55,949 bases of DNA from the NCBI GenBank assembly GCA_045642485.1, contig JAZUIV010000055.1:1-55949 (forward strand), given 5' to 3'. Under the pieces are notes generated by a model that was not told where the DNA came from, made no database searches, and was given only the letters and a program-made list of their open reading frames with translations. Positions 5,151-11,878 of the stretch are shown here, piece after piece; the first letter of the stretch is position 1, and each line of letters starts with the position of its first letter. Origin of the DNA: Cacconaster sp045642485 (lineage in GTDB: Bacteria; Bacteroidota; Bacteroidia; Bacteroidales; UBA932). A program made the translations under genes and the position numbers.

Positions 5151-7592
5151 CTATTTTGCGAGCAGTTTTCCGATAAGGTCAAGGGCATCAGTGACTATCT
5201 GTTTGCTCTGGATGGGAATATTGATGGAGGCTTTGCCGGTTTCTTTGTCTTCGACTACGATTTTGTCAATGAGTTTTGCTGCCTTTTCCGGTGATTTGAG
5301 GGTTTCAACCAGATTGCTGAAGAAAGACAGACCCTGATTTATCAAATCTCCTGATTCTGCAGGAGAAGCGTTGTCTTCATCTTCCGCAACGGGGTCAACA
5401 ACCGGTGCGGAAGAAACGTCCGGAGTAGCCGGACCCGTCTGGCCAATCTGAGTTGTGCCGCCCTCGGAGGAACCTACTGCCTCGGGTTGAATCGCACTTT
5501 GCTCAATCTCGCTTGTGTCGACCGTTGTCCCGGAATCATCGTGCAGAGGCTCCTCTGCCGAAGGTTCGACATATTCTCCGACAAGGTCCATGATCTTCGC
5601 GAATTTGTCGTCGGACGCAAATACGGCATCATCGCCTCCATCCAGAACTCCTTCGAACAGGGAGGTTTTGAACTTCAACTTACCTATCATCGATTCTTCG
5701 ATGGTGTGCGCGGCTACCAGGTTAATCACTTGGATGTTTCTCTGCTGCCCGATGCGGTAGATGCGGGCAATCCGCTGTTCCAGAACAGCCGGATTCCAGG
5801 GTAGGTCGAGGTTGATGACGGTGCTGGCTGCCTGCAGGTTAAGTCCTGTGCTGCCGGCATCCGTCGAAAGGAAGACACGGCTCTCGGGCAGCTCGGTAAA
5901 GTTGGAGACCATATTCTTCCGCTTTGCGGACGGTACTCCTCCGTGCAGGTTTTCATATCCGATGTCGCGATTCTCCAGTTCCCGTGCGAGCAGTCGCGTC
6001 ATCCGTTCCCAACCGCTGAATACCACCACCTTGCCGTCTTCGGAGCCATCAATGATGTCGGTGATGATGTTAATCGCTTCCTCCACTTTGGTATCATAGC
6101 GGCTTTTTTGGTCGAGTATGAAGGTGCTGTCGCAAACCATTCTCATCTGCGACAGACTGAGCATCAGCCTTCGGCGGTCCGTTTCGCTGAGAAAATGCAT
6201 CCGCTGCCATTTCAGCACCAGTCTTGCCACTACATTCTTGAATTCGTCGTGGATACCCATCTGCTCCTTGGTCATCGGCACGAAGATGGTCTGGTCCATC
6301 CTTGCTGGTAATTGCAGGTTTACGTCCTTCTTGCGCCTGCGTATCAGAATATCTTTCAGTTTGTTGCCCACTGCATTGAGATTCTGATAACCCAGGACTT
6401 TGCCTGTGTCATCGGTCAGAATGCAGTCGTTCCTAAATTTGTAATAAGGGGAAAGAGCGTATTGGTCGGCGAATTCCACGATGGAATAGAGCTCTTCCAA
6501 CTTGTTCTCAAGAGGCGTTCCGGAAAGGATAACGGAATAGTTTGAAACTATGCGCCTTGCTGCCTTTGATATCTGGGTATTCCAGTTTTTGAGGCGTTGC
6601 ACTTCGTCCATAATGAGGAGATCGCATTCCAACTTGCCCAGAATCTTGATATCGTTGCAGGCTGAGTTGTAGGAGACTATCTTGTAGGTGCCGGGGGCAT
6701 TATACATTTCACTGCGCTTGGGGTGAGTGCCTTCTACGACAACGACTTCCGTATCTTCCGTGAATTTTTCGATTTCGCACTTCCACTGGTACTTCAGTGA
6801 CGTGGGTGCCAGCACCAGAACGGATGTCACAAGTCCTTCCCTTCGAAGTAATTCCGCAACACCGATGGCCTGCACAGTTTTTCCGAGGCCCATTTCATCC
6901 GCGATGATGGCTTTACCGGCCTTTGCTGCGAAGCGGATTCCTTCTATCTGGTAAGGATAGAGCTTGGCGCGGAGAAGGGAGTCAATGGTGGTATCGGGGT
7001 ACTTATCTTCTATCAGTTTCATGCGCCTATCTTTTTCCCTGATGCCAACCACGAAGTCTATGGCGTCCTGATAACATCTAAACGATGGATTGATGGCTTT
7101 GGCTTCCGAAAGGAACCTTCCGAAAGAGGCGAAGGCTGTCTTCCGTAGCGTGCCATCCTTGCAGAAATAATGAGTTGCAAGTGCGCTGACAGCCTCCTTA
7201 TCGTCCGACCCGATTCGAATCTTGACACTTCGTTTGCCGTGGTAATCAAGGTAAACTGAGGTGTATGACGGTACAGGCGCCGACTTGCAATGTCTGTCCA
7301 GTTTGACTGCTTCAATATGCTTGCAAGTACCTAGCCCTGATGTCTTGAAGTCCATGCAGGAGCAGAAATTCCATTTGCTGGCAGCTCCTCTGTATATTAC
7401 TTTGTATTCGCTTCTTGAATTGGCATTCCTGACGAGATATTCTCCATTCCCTCTGGATGATATTCCGAAATTTTCGGTTTGCGCCTGCTGTTTTCTCAGT
7501 GCAATCTGCCATTCTTCCAGTGTCATTGACTTGGGGCAGACAAAATTATTGAGTTTCGGCTGTCTGACGGCCCGCTTCTTTGTGGTCTTCAT
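5151..7592 (-). CDS. SWIM zinc-finger SNF2-family helicase
   Basis: A protein of about 813 residues with an N-terminal SWIM zinc finger (C-x-C-x10-C-x-H pattern in FCSCMDFKTSGLGTCKHIEA, near residues 76-97) and a full SNF2 ATPase. The Walker A is in ADEMGLGKTVQ near residue 238, the Walker B reads MDEVQ instead of DEAH, and the second RecA lobe contains VVVFSGWERM, STDAGSTGLNLQ and QRIARIYRIGQ. SNF2 enzymes translocate on double-stranded DNA and remodel protein-DNA complexes; the bacterial SWIM-SNF2 type is poorly understood. A low-complexity acidic linker precedes a short helical C-terminus. An earlier ATG at 7613 is possible. It stands alone, divergent from an unknown gene pair across a perfect 11-bp inverted repeat. 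No nuclease or methylase partner of known defence systems is adjacent. Confidence 0.85.
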   Translation of the reverse strand: MKTTKKRAVRQPKLNNFVCPKSMTLEEWQIALRKQQAQTENFGISSRGNGEYLVRNANSRSEYKVIYRGAASKWNFCSCMDFKTSGLGTCKHIEAVKLDRHCKSAPVPSYTSVYLDYHGKRSVKIRIGSDDKEAVSALATHYFCKDGTLRKTAFASFGRFLSEAKAINPSFRCYQDAIDFVVGIREKDRRMKLIEDKYPDTTIDSLLRAKLYPYQIEGIRFAAKAGKAIIADEMGLGKTVQAIGVAELLRREGLVTSVLVLAPTSLKYQWKCEIEKFTEDTEVVVVEGTHPKRSEMYNAPGTYKIVSYNSACNDIKILGKLECDLLIMDEVQRLKNWNTQISKAARRIVSNYSVILSGTPLENKLEELYSIVEFADQYALSPYYKFRNDCILTDDTGKVLGYQNLNAVGNKLKDILIRRRKKDVNLQLPARMDQTIFVPMTKEQMGIHDEFKNVVARLVLKWQRMHFLSETDRRRLMLSLSQMRMVCDSTFILDQKSRYDTKVEEAINIITDIIDGSEDGKVVVFSGWERMTRLLARELENRDIGYENLHGGVPSAKRKNMVSNFTELPESRVFLSTDAGSTGLNLQAASTVINLDLPWNPAVLEQRIARIYRIGQQRNIQVINLVAAHTIEESMIGKLKFKTSLFEGVLDGGDDAVFASDDKFAKIMDLVGEYVEPSAEEPLHDDSGTTVDTSEIEQSAIQPEAVGSSEGGTTQIGQTGPATPDVSSAPVVDPVAEDEDNASPAESGDLINQGLSFFSNLVETLKSPEKAAKLIDKIVVEDKETGKASINIPIQSKQIVTDALDLIGKLLAK

Positions 7593-7613
7593 ACGAATCA
7601 AATCAAAATGCAC

Positions 7614-7654
7614 GTAAATTTAACCACTCTTTTTCAAAGAATTGTTAAATTTAC
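7614..7654. promoter_or_regulatory. Candidate operator between SNF2 gene and divergent unknown genes
   Basis: GTAAATTTAAC (7614-7624) and GTTAAATTTAC (7644-7654) are perfect inverted copies 19 bases apart. They lie between the divergent starts at 7592 and 7672. Two half-sites on roughly the same DNA face are typical of a dimeric repressor site. Confidence 0.5.
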
Positions 7655-7671
7655 CGAAAAACACATCTGTT

Positions 7672-8025
7672 ATGCTTGCCAGTCTTACAAAAGCTCAAAA
7701 GAAAGTTGCACGGAATTTGATTGATCTCGCTCTGGAGAGGGAATGTGCGAAACTCATCCGAAAAGTTTCCAAACTTTCAAGTAAACCGCTAGATGATGTC
7801 GAAAAACCGAATCACGCACGATACCTTGAACTTTTCAAGGCGATTGACTCTTTTGATAGGCGACTACAAAATAGGTATGATGGCATTACGGGCGGACATT
7901 ATCTTGAAACCATTTCTTATCTGTACGCGGAAGGAATCCTGAAAGAAAATGACCTTGATATTTGCGATGAGCAGATGAGGAATGAGGTTACAAGATTCAA
8001 GGCAGTTTGTGATAGTATACAATAG
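7672..8025 (+). CDS. Hypothetical helical protein
   Basis: About 117 residues, highly charged and predicted mostly helical (SLTKAQKKVARNLIDLALER near the start, then CAKLIRKVSKL), with a middle DDVEKPNHARYLELFKAID and an acidic C-terminal half. No signal peptide, membrane segment or cysteine motif. I do not recognise the family. The start was set at ATG 7672 because the region before it holds the inverted repeat of the divergent promoter; an in-frame TTG at 7642 would run through it. The next gene begins 24 bases downstream, so they are probably cotranscribed. Confidence 0.6.
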   Translation: MLASLTKAQKKVARNLIDLALERECAKLIRKVSKLSSKPLDDVEKPNHARYLELFKAIDSFDRRLQNRYDGITGGHYLETISYLYAEGILKENDLDICDEQMRNEVTRFKAVCDSIQ

Positions 8026-8049
8026 TGGCTTAGTCAATTGAAAGACAAT

Positions 8050-8616
8050 ATGAAATACGAAAAATTATCCATATTCGGACTTCCGAAGACCTTCAATTTA
8101 TGGGATGCGTGTGATTCCTTCCAACCTGCGGGAAAAGCATCTTCTCCTGATGAAATATTATTCGATATGTATCCGGCAGAATGCAATGATGGAGAAGATG
8201 CATCAGTTCTATTCGAATATGATAAATCCTCTACCGGTGTCGTATTAGTTCATATTCCTCATCTGCAAACTTTGTCACTTTGGCTCTCCCCTTGGGCGGT
8301 TGAAGCCGATGTGCGACTCTATGTAAAATACATCAACTTTATCCTGTCCAAACACAAACGCGCGAAATTATATGATAAATATGCACCATTGAAGGGTCTG
8401 ACTGAAGATGATGAAAAGCAGATGATAAAAACAAGGTCAAAATACCTTGAACGTCTGCTTGCAACAAAGGAAGGATTCACAATGGAAGGGCTGAACGCAG
8501 GCTATACTCTCAAAGTCGCACACTTGAAACCGGCAGACTCTCTGGAACAACAAGCAAAAGAATTGCAGAATGTTTTTGTAGGGATGCAGTGGACTTTTGA
8601 TGAAGAAGATTCATAG
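8050..8616 (+). CDS. Hypothetical protein, partner of the preceding gene
   Basis: The 188-residue product has a beta-rich N-terminal half (YEKLSIFGLPKTFNLWDACD, then VLFEYDKSSTGVVLVHIPHL), a WLSPWAVEADVRLYVKYINF segment and a helical, lysine-rich second half (KYAPLKGLTEDDEKQMIKTR). There is no signal peptide and no motif I can assign. It follows the 7672 gene in the same direction with 24 bases between them. Because the pair is divergent from a SNF2 helicase and lies among toxin-antitoxin modules, an accessory function is likely, but none is claimed. Confidence 0.6.
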   Translation: MKYEKLSIFGLPKTFNLWDACDSFQPAGKASSPDEILFDMYPAECNDGEDASVLFEYDKSSTGVVLVHIPHLQTLSLWLSPWAVEADVRLYVKYINFILSKHKRAKLYDKYAPLKGLTEDDEKQMIKTRSKYLERLLATKEGFTMEGLNAGYTLKVAHLKPADSLEQQAKELQNVFVGMQWTFDEEDS

Positions 8617-8626
8617 TATCCTTGAA

Positions 8627-8672
8627 GCAGAAATGCTTGCCAAAGCCGACCCGACTCAGGTTGCGGGGCTGT
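8627..8672 (+). pseudogene. Short fragment resembling the N-terminus of the AlkD-like gene
   Basis: The peptide EMLAKADPTQVAGL read here matches EMLAKADPLQVPGL at the start of the AlkD-like gene (17690-17740) at 12 of 14 residues, with clear DNA similarity. No homology continues after it. It could be a remnant of a second AlkD-like copy. The match is short and chance cannot be excluded. Confidence 0.4.
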
Positions 8673-8705
8673 TAATTAGGCTCATAGGAATCGAAACTGG
8701 AAGGA

Positions 8706-8972
8706 TTATTTATTGTAATGGTATCTCATTGAAAGCACCAGTACCTGAATCTCCTGACCCTCAACCTTATATATCAATCTGTGCTCCTGATTTATCCTTC
8801 TGGACCACAATCCTTTGAGAGGTCCCTTCAGCGGCTCGGGCTTGGCAATGCCGGAAAAAGGATGCTCGGATATGTCCGATAGAATGGTCTTGATTTTGGC
8901 AACGGTAGCGGGACTGGTCTTGTGCCAATATTCCAGATGTTCTAGTGCCGTAGGTGAAAAAACGATCTTCAT
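8706..8972 (-). CDS. yoeB: Type II toxin, YoeB family
   Basis: The 88-residue product is a YoeB/Txe toxin, a ribosome-dependent mRNA interferase of the RelE fold. Diagnostic segments are ALEHLEYW near the start, PFSGIAKPEPLKGPLKGLWSRRINQEHRLIYKV in the middle (conserved lysine, arginines and a histidine of the active site) and the C-terminal SMRYHYNK, with the catalytic histidine and tyrosine at the end. The length is normal. The start ATG overlaps the stop of the antitoxin gene by four bases (ATGA), so translation is coupled. It looks intact and functional. Confidence 0.93.
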   Translation of the reverse strand: MKIVFSPTALEHLEYWHKTSPATVAKIKTILSDISEHPFSGIAKPEPLKGPLKGLWSRRINQEHRLIYKVEGQEIQVLVLSMRYHYNK

Positions 8973-9223
8973 AACGAGTTGATATCAACTTCCACTCCCT
9001 TTCCTTCAGCAATCTCAACAAGGCTCCTTTGAATATCATTCAGAACTGCCTGATTTGACATTATATACTCTGTCTCCATTATGGCATTATATTCTTCAAG
9101 AGATATCATTACGACTCCTGTGTTGTTGCCCCTATCCACAATGAGAGCATCATTGTCTGCAATTACGGCATCAATATGTTCCCTAAGATTCTTTCGCAAT
9201 TCTGTATAATTCGCGGTTCTCAT
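8969..9223 (-). CDS. yefM: Antitoxin, YefM/Phd family
   Basis: The 84-residue product is a YefM-type antitoxin that neutralises YoeB and represses its own operon. The N-terminal DNA-binding half reads YTELRKNLREHIDAVIAD with VDRGNNTGVVMISLEEYNAI, typical of the Phd/YefM fold, and the acidic C-terminus (GKGVEVDI) is the toxin-binding tail. It is the first gene of the pair and overlaps yoeB by ATGA. Its promoter and a GTAC-containing inverted repeat overlap, as in known yefM operators. Confidence 0.93.
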   Translation of the reverse strand: MRTANYTELRKNLREHIDAVIADNDALIVDRGNNTGVVMISLEEYNAIMETEYIMSNQAVLNDIQRSLVEIAEGKGVEVDINSL

Positions 9224-9245
9224 ATTAAATTAAATTGTCTTTTTG

Positions 9246-9277
9246 CAAATATATGTACTTATTTGCGTACATACAAA
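9246..9277 (-). promoter_or_regulatory. yefM-yoeB promoter with overlapping operator
   Basis: Read on the minus strand: TTTG (9274-9277), 20-nt spacer, TATATTTG (9246-9253). Inside the spacer TATGTAC and GTACATA (9252-9258 and 9267-9273) form a perfect inverted repeat. E. coli YefM recognises sites with a TGTACA core, so this is a good candidate autoregulatory site. Confidence 0.75.
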
Positions 9278-9285
9278 TGCCCGGC

Positions 9286-9687
9286 TTATTTTTTCTGATT
9301 GCAAAATGGGGATTTACTGGAAAAACAACGATACTTTTCTTGTATCACAGGAATTGAACTTTGGATATCCGCATACATTCCAGAGATGTAAAGTGTTCTT
9401 TTCTTGCCTGTGTTGTTCTTCTCTGCTGTAATTGTGATCAGGCCAGTCTTCGTATCAAGTTCTGCCTTGAGCCAATCCATTTCAGCATATATAATATCAT
9501 TATCGACATAGCTGGAGCCATAATTGGCGTTGCGATCATGAATCGAAAGAATATAAGATGAAGATGTGATTGTCTTTGTCCCTCCCTCAATAGAAAAATG
9601 AATGCTATTGACATCAAATGCTTTTTCGCAAGATGTAAGTGCAATCATCGAGAGGATTGCAATCAAAAGGATTTTGATTTTTCTCAT
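9286..9687 (-). CDS. Small BACON-like domain lipoprotein
   Basis: The 133-residue product starts with a lipoprotein signal (KILLIAILSMIALTSCEKAF, lipobox cysteine at residue 20), followed by a single immunoglobulin-like beta domain: SIHFSIEGGTKTITSS, WLKAELDTKTGLITITAEKN, TGKKRTLYISGMYADIQ and a final PVIQEK. That pattern is characteristic of BACON-type domains of Bacteroidota surface proteins. The last residues are basic and cysteine-containing and may not belong to the domain. Its ATG overlaps the stop of the XRE gene upstream (ATGA), so it is translationally coupled to a regulator gene of the toxin-antitoxin type, an unusual partner for a surface lipoprotein. Confidence 0.7.
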   Translation of the reverse strand: MRKIKILLIAILSMIALTSCEKAFDVNSIHFSIEGGTKTITSSSYILSIHDRNANYGSSYVDNDIIYAEMDWLKAELDTKTGLITITAEKNNTGKKRTLYISGMYADIQSSIPVIQEKYRCFSSKSPFCNQKK

Positions 9688-10058
9688 AATTCAGGATCAT
9701 CATTATCACTGAGATATTGACGAGTTGGCTGAATGGGTTGATATCCATCGACCCGGCAGGATGAGCCCCATAAATCTATATGCAGGGCAGATTCCAATCT
9801 TGAGATTGTTTCCAATGTCATATTTGAACTTCCTTTCAACAGGTTGGAAACATATTGCTGGGTGCATCCCATTCTTTCTGCAAGCATAACTTGAGTGACA
9901 GACTGCTCGTCCATCGCTTTCAAAACTTTCACAGTAATGATTCTGGCATATCCAAGCCATTTTTCATTATCCCGCCGCCATTGCGCATTCTCCCTCCACT
10001 TTGAAGGCCTTGCAGATTGGTGGCTATTCAGAAATTCAGTTGCCTTGCTCATTGTCAA
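9684..10058 (-). CDS. XRE-family antitoxin-like regulator (module 2)
   Basis: This 124-residue protein is a paralogue of the XRE protein at 4072-4407. It shares the W-rich N-terminal helix (SKWRENAQWRRDNEKWLGYA), the HTH (VTQVMLAERMGCTQQYVSNL) and the tail LTLETISRLESALHIDLWG followed by a SC-VDGY motif. The HTH appears intact. The upstream toxin partner (10036-10468) is damaged, so this may be an orphan antitoxin still repressing its promoter. The 3' end overlaps the BACON lipoprotein start. Two in-frame starts (10058 or 10052) are equally plausible. Confidence 0.8.
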   Translation of the reverse strand: MTMSKATEFLNSHQSARPSKWRENAQWRRDNEKWLGYARIITVKVLKAMDEQSVTQVMLAERMGCTQQYVSNLLKGSSNMTLETISRLESALHIDLWGSSCRVDGYQPIQPTRQYLSDNDDPEL

Positions 10059-10468
10059 TATATTCCGTTAATCCATCTTTGTCAAATACGCCATTATCAA
10101 TCAAATAGTTACGAGCTTTCTCCAGCTTTGCCAGCTCAGAAAGCGTATGACTTCTTTCTGCCCAATGCCATTTTAGAGAACCGGCTGTTTTCCAAATGCC
10201 TGAAGAGCATATCCAAATTTGCATCAGGAGTGATGTCGAGCATCAGACATTCCAATCTGGAGGCGTCCTCAACAGTTTCCATTACAGCCTCGTACACATC
10301 AGTGATATGAAAATACGACTTCAAGTCATCAAGATTGTCTTTGAAGAAAGATGCCAGCCATTGCATATCAAACCACCTGCCGAACAACTCCTCAAAACAG
10401 TTATCGTTTGCCCCATCATACCGAACGGCCCATAGTCGTCCATCCTCCAATATCCTATCAAACGTCAT
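10036..10468 (-). pseudogene. Broken toxin paralogue of module 2
   Basis: The first part (from ATG 10468) matches the N-terminal 120 residues of the module 1 protein at 4382-4933, up to LFRHLENSRFSKMALGRKK, then terminates. The C-terminal part (SHTLSELAKLEKARNYLIDN and the final acidic end) is found in another frame reaching 10036. Relative to the intact copy about 40 residues, including the WLRIY-LITGG core, are missing between the two parts, and the frame is shifted. The simplest reading is an internal deletion with loss of function while the downstream antitoxin gene stays open. The promoter is well preserved. Confidence 0.75.
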
Positions 10469-10483
10469 ATCACAATGTTTTTG

Positions 10484-10515
10484 CAAATATAGAAACAATT
10501 TTTATGTTGTACAAT
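10484..10515 (-). promoter_or_regulatory. Promoter of module 2, paralogous to module 1
   Basis: On the minus strand ATTG (10512-10515), a 20-nt spacer starting TACAA and TATATTTG (10484-10491). The module 1 promoter has the same boxes, spacer length and TACAA start. An inverted repeat ACAATA/TATTGT (10511-10526) overlaps the -33 side. Confidence 0.7.
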
Positions 10516-10538
10516 ACTTATATTGTTATCCGGGATAC

Positions 10539-10614
10539 TATAACGCAAAGGTGGAGAACTCTGTAGAATTGTCAGCCTTTGTAGGCCTTGGCTTCTGGTA
10601 TAACAAAAAGGCGC
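10539..10614. repeat. Gene-end repeat, copy B (longest)
   Basis: The longest copy, about 76 bp. Its first 45 bases match copy A (3434-3478) and its last 25 match copy C (5112-5136). It ends nine bases before the stop of the minus-strand gene at 10624. In translation it reads as two related peptides (YNAKVENSVELSAF and GFWYNKKAHY), but no gene around it supports a coding role. Confidence 0.7.
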
Positions 10615-10623
10615 ACTATTTCG

Positions 10624-10911
10624 TTAATGTTCATTGCCGAGTTCTTCATCGTGCGTATATTTATTTGGCAGGGGAGAGAGACTGACCCAATCTTCTTCGA
10701 GCGCCATTTTCAGTAACCGCTTGGATGACGAACAGCGTAAGCCAATGCCGGCATCTCTCAATGCCTCGAGCATATTTACAACGTCCTGCGAATATCCATA
10801 GACGCTATAACCCAACGAGAAATACCATTTTCCATCCGGCACATCCAGTTTTTCGTCATACGAAAACTCACCTTTCTTTATCGGTTGCAGATGTACACGT
10901 GCATAGGCCAC
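10624..10911 (-). CDS. Hypothetical protein
   Basis: The 95-residue product has no signal peptide or membrane span. Visible segments are KKGEFSYDEKLDVPDGKWYF, GYSVYGYSQDVVNMLEALRD and a C-terminal KMALEEDWVSLSPLPNKY. I do not recognise the family. It is alone on the minus strand, divergent from the 10976 gene, and its 3' end abuts the longest gene-end repeat, so it may be a cassette-like accessory gene. Confidence 0.5.
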   Translation of the reverse strand: MAYARVHLQPIKKGEFSYDEKLDVPDGKWYFSLGYSVYGYSQDVVNMLEALRDAGIGLRCSSSKRLLKMALEEDWVSLSPLPNKYTHDEELGNEH

Positions 10912-10940
10912 ATCATGACAGTGGTACGAACTCTTTTTTG

Positions 10941-10948
10941 TATATTTG
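10941..10948 (+). promoter_or_regulatory. -7 box upstream of the DUF1295-like gene
   Basis: TATATTTG matches the Bacteroidota -7 consensus, 28 bases before the ATG at 10976. No clear TTTG at the expected distance. Confidence 0.45.
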
Positions 10949-10975
10949 GTGAAAGTATTATAAAAATTTGCGGCT

Positions 10976-11779
10976 ATGAACCCTATACTGATTCTTTTGA
11001 TTGTATCCCTGGCGGTGTCTGCCGTGGGGTGGAAGTATTTTATCTATTTTTTCAGCATCGGTTACGGCTTCAGCATCGTCGCTCTCGGGGCGGCCATAGC
11101 GATTATGTTCTTCGGCACGGCATCGCTCTCGTCGCTGATTCTGTGTGGGGTGCTGGTGCTGTACGGATGCCGGCTGGGGCTGTTCCTCTACAGGCGTGAG
11201 AAGAAGAGCGCGACTTACCGTAAGATTCTTTATGACAAGTCGTTACAGGCTAAGAAACCTCTGTGGGAGATTCTTCTGGTCTGGGTTTTCTGCGCCCTGC
11301 TTTATGTGGCGGAGGTCAGTCCGGTGTTCTTTCGCGTACGCAACGAGGCGGCAGGAGTGCCGGTGAACGGTGTCTGGGCTTATGTGGGGGCGGGTTTGAT
11401 GGTGGCCGGTGCCGTGCTGGAGGCTGTCGCCGATGCGCAGAAGTCGGCTGCGAAGAAGTCCGCACCGGGCAGTTTCGTGAGCACGGGCGTGTACCGGTTG
11501 GTCCGCTGTCCGAATTACCTTGGCGAGATTACACTGTGGACAGGGTGCTTCGTTTCCGGCATAGGCGCCTCGCTGTCCGTGGGGCAGTGGGTTGTAGCAG
11601 CCGCCGGATATCTTGGGATACTGTTTGTGATGTTCAGCGGCGCGCGCAGGCTCGAACTTCGGCAGAATAAGGTCTATGGCGACAATCCGGAATATCAGAA
11701 ATACGTGAAGAGTACGCCTATTCTCATCCCTTTCATCCCTCTGTACAGCGTGGCGAAGTATAAATTCCTGGTGGCATAG
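10976..11779 (+). CDS. DUF1295 / isoprenylcysteine methyltransferase-like membrane protein
   Basis: The 267-residue product has six or so hydrophobic segments and the C-terminal signature of the steroid 5-alpha-reductase/DUF1295/ICMT superfamily: STGVYRLVRCPNYLGEITLWTGC, then GARRLELRQNKVYGDNPEYQKY. In that superfamily these residues bind the cofactor (NADPH or S-adenosylmethionine) at the cytoplasmic face. The natural substrate of bacterial DUF1295 proteins is generally unknown. The ATG follows a -7 box and is the first residue of the first membrane segment. It stands alone, and a REP palindrome follows 41 bases after its stop. Confidence 0.8.
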   Translation: MNPILILLIVSLAVSAVGWKYFIYFFSIGYGFSIVALGAAIAIMFFGTASLSSLILCGVLVLYGCRLGLFLYRREKKSATYRKILYDKSLQAKKPLWEILLVWVFCALLYVAEVSPVFFRVRNEAAGVPVNGVWAYVGAGLMVAGAVLEAVADAQKSAAKKSAPGSFVSTGVYRLVRCPNYLGEITLWTGCFVSGIGASLSVGQWVVAAAGYLGILFVMFSGARRLELRQNKVYGDNPEYQKYVKSTPILIPFIPLYSVAKYKFLVA

Positions 11780-11820
11780 GCTTGCATTGGGAGCTTTGCC
11801 GGGGGATGCCTTGAGTTTGT

Positions 11821-11855
11821 TTGCGCAAAACGCGAGTCACTCGCGTTTTGCGCAA
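11821..11855 (-). repeat. REP-like palindrome (copy 3)
   Basis: Full copy with C at the centre of the core (reverse orientation), symmetric arms TTGCGCAAAACGC and GCGTTTTGCGCAA. It lies between the convergent genes ending at 11779 and 11879 and could terminate both. Confidence 0.9.
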
Positions 11856-11878
11856 CTTTTGTCTGAAGTTCTGTGGAT

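Noticed and set aside
3434..10614. Classical integron with attC sites
   Set aside because: Repeat ends do not match RYYYAAC/GTTRRRY well, genes in the island face both ways, and no IntI is visible; only a cassette-like hypothesis is kept.
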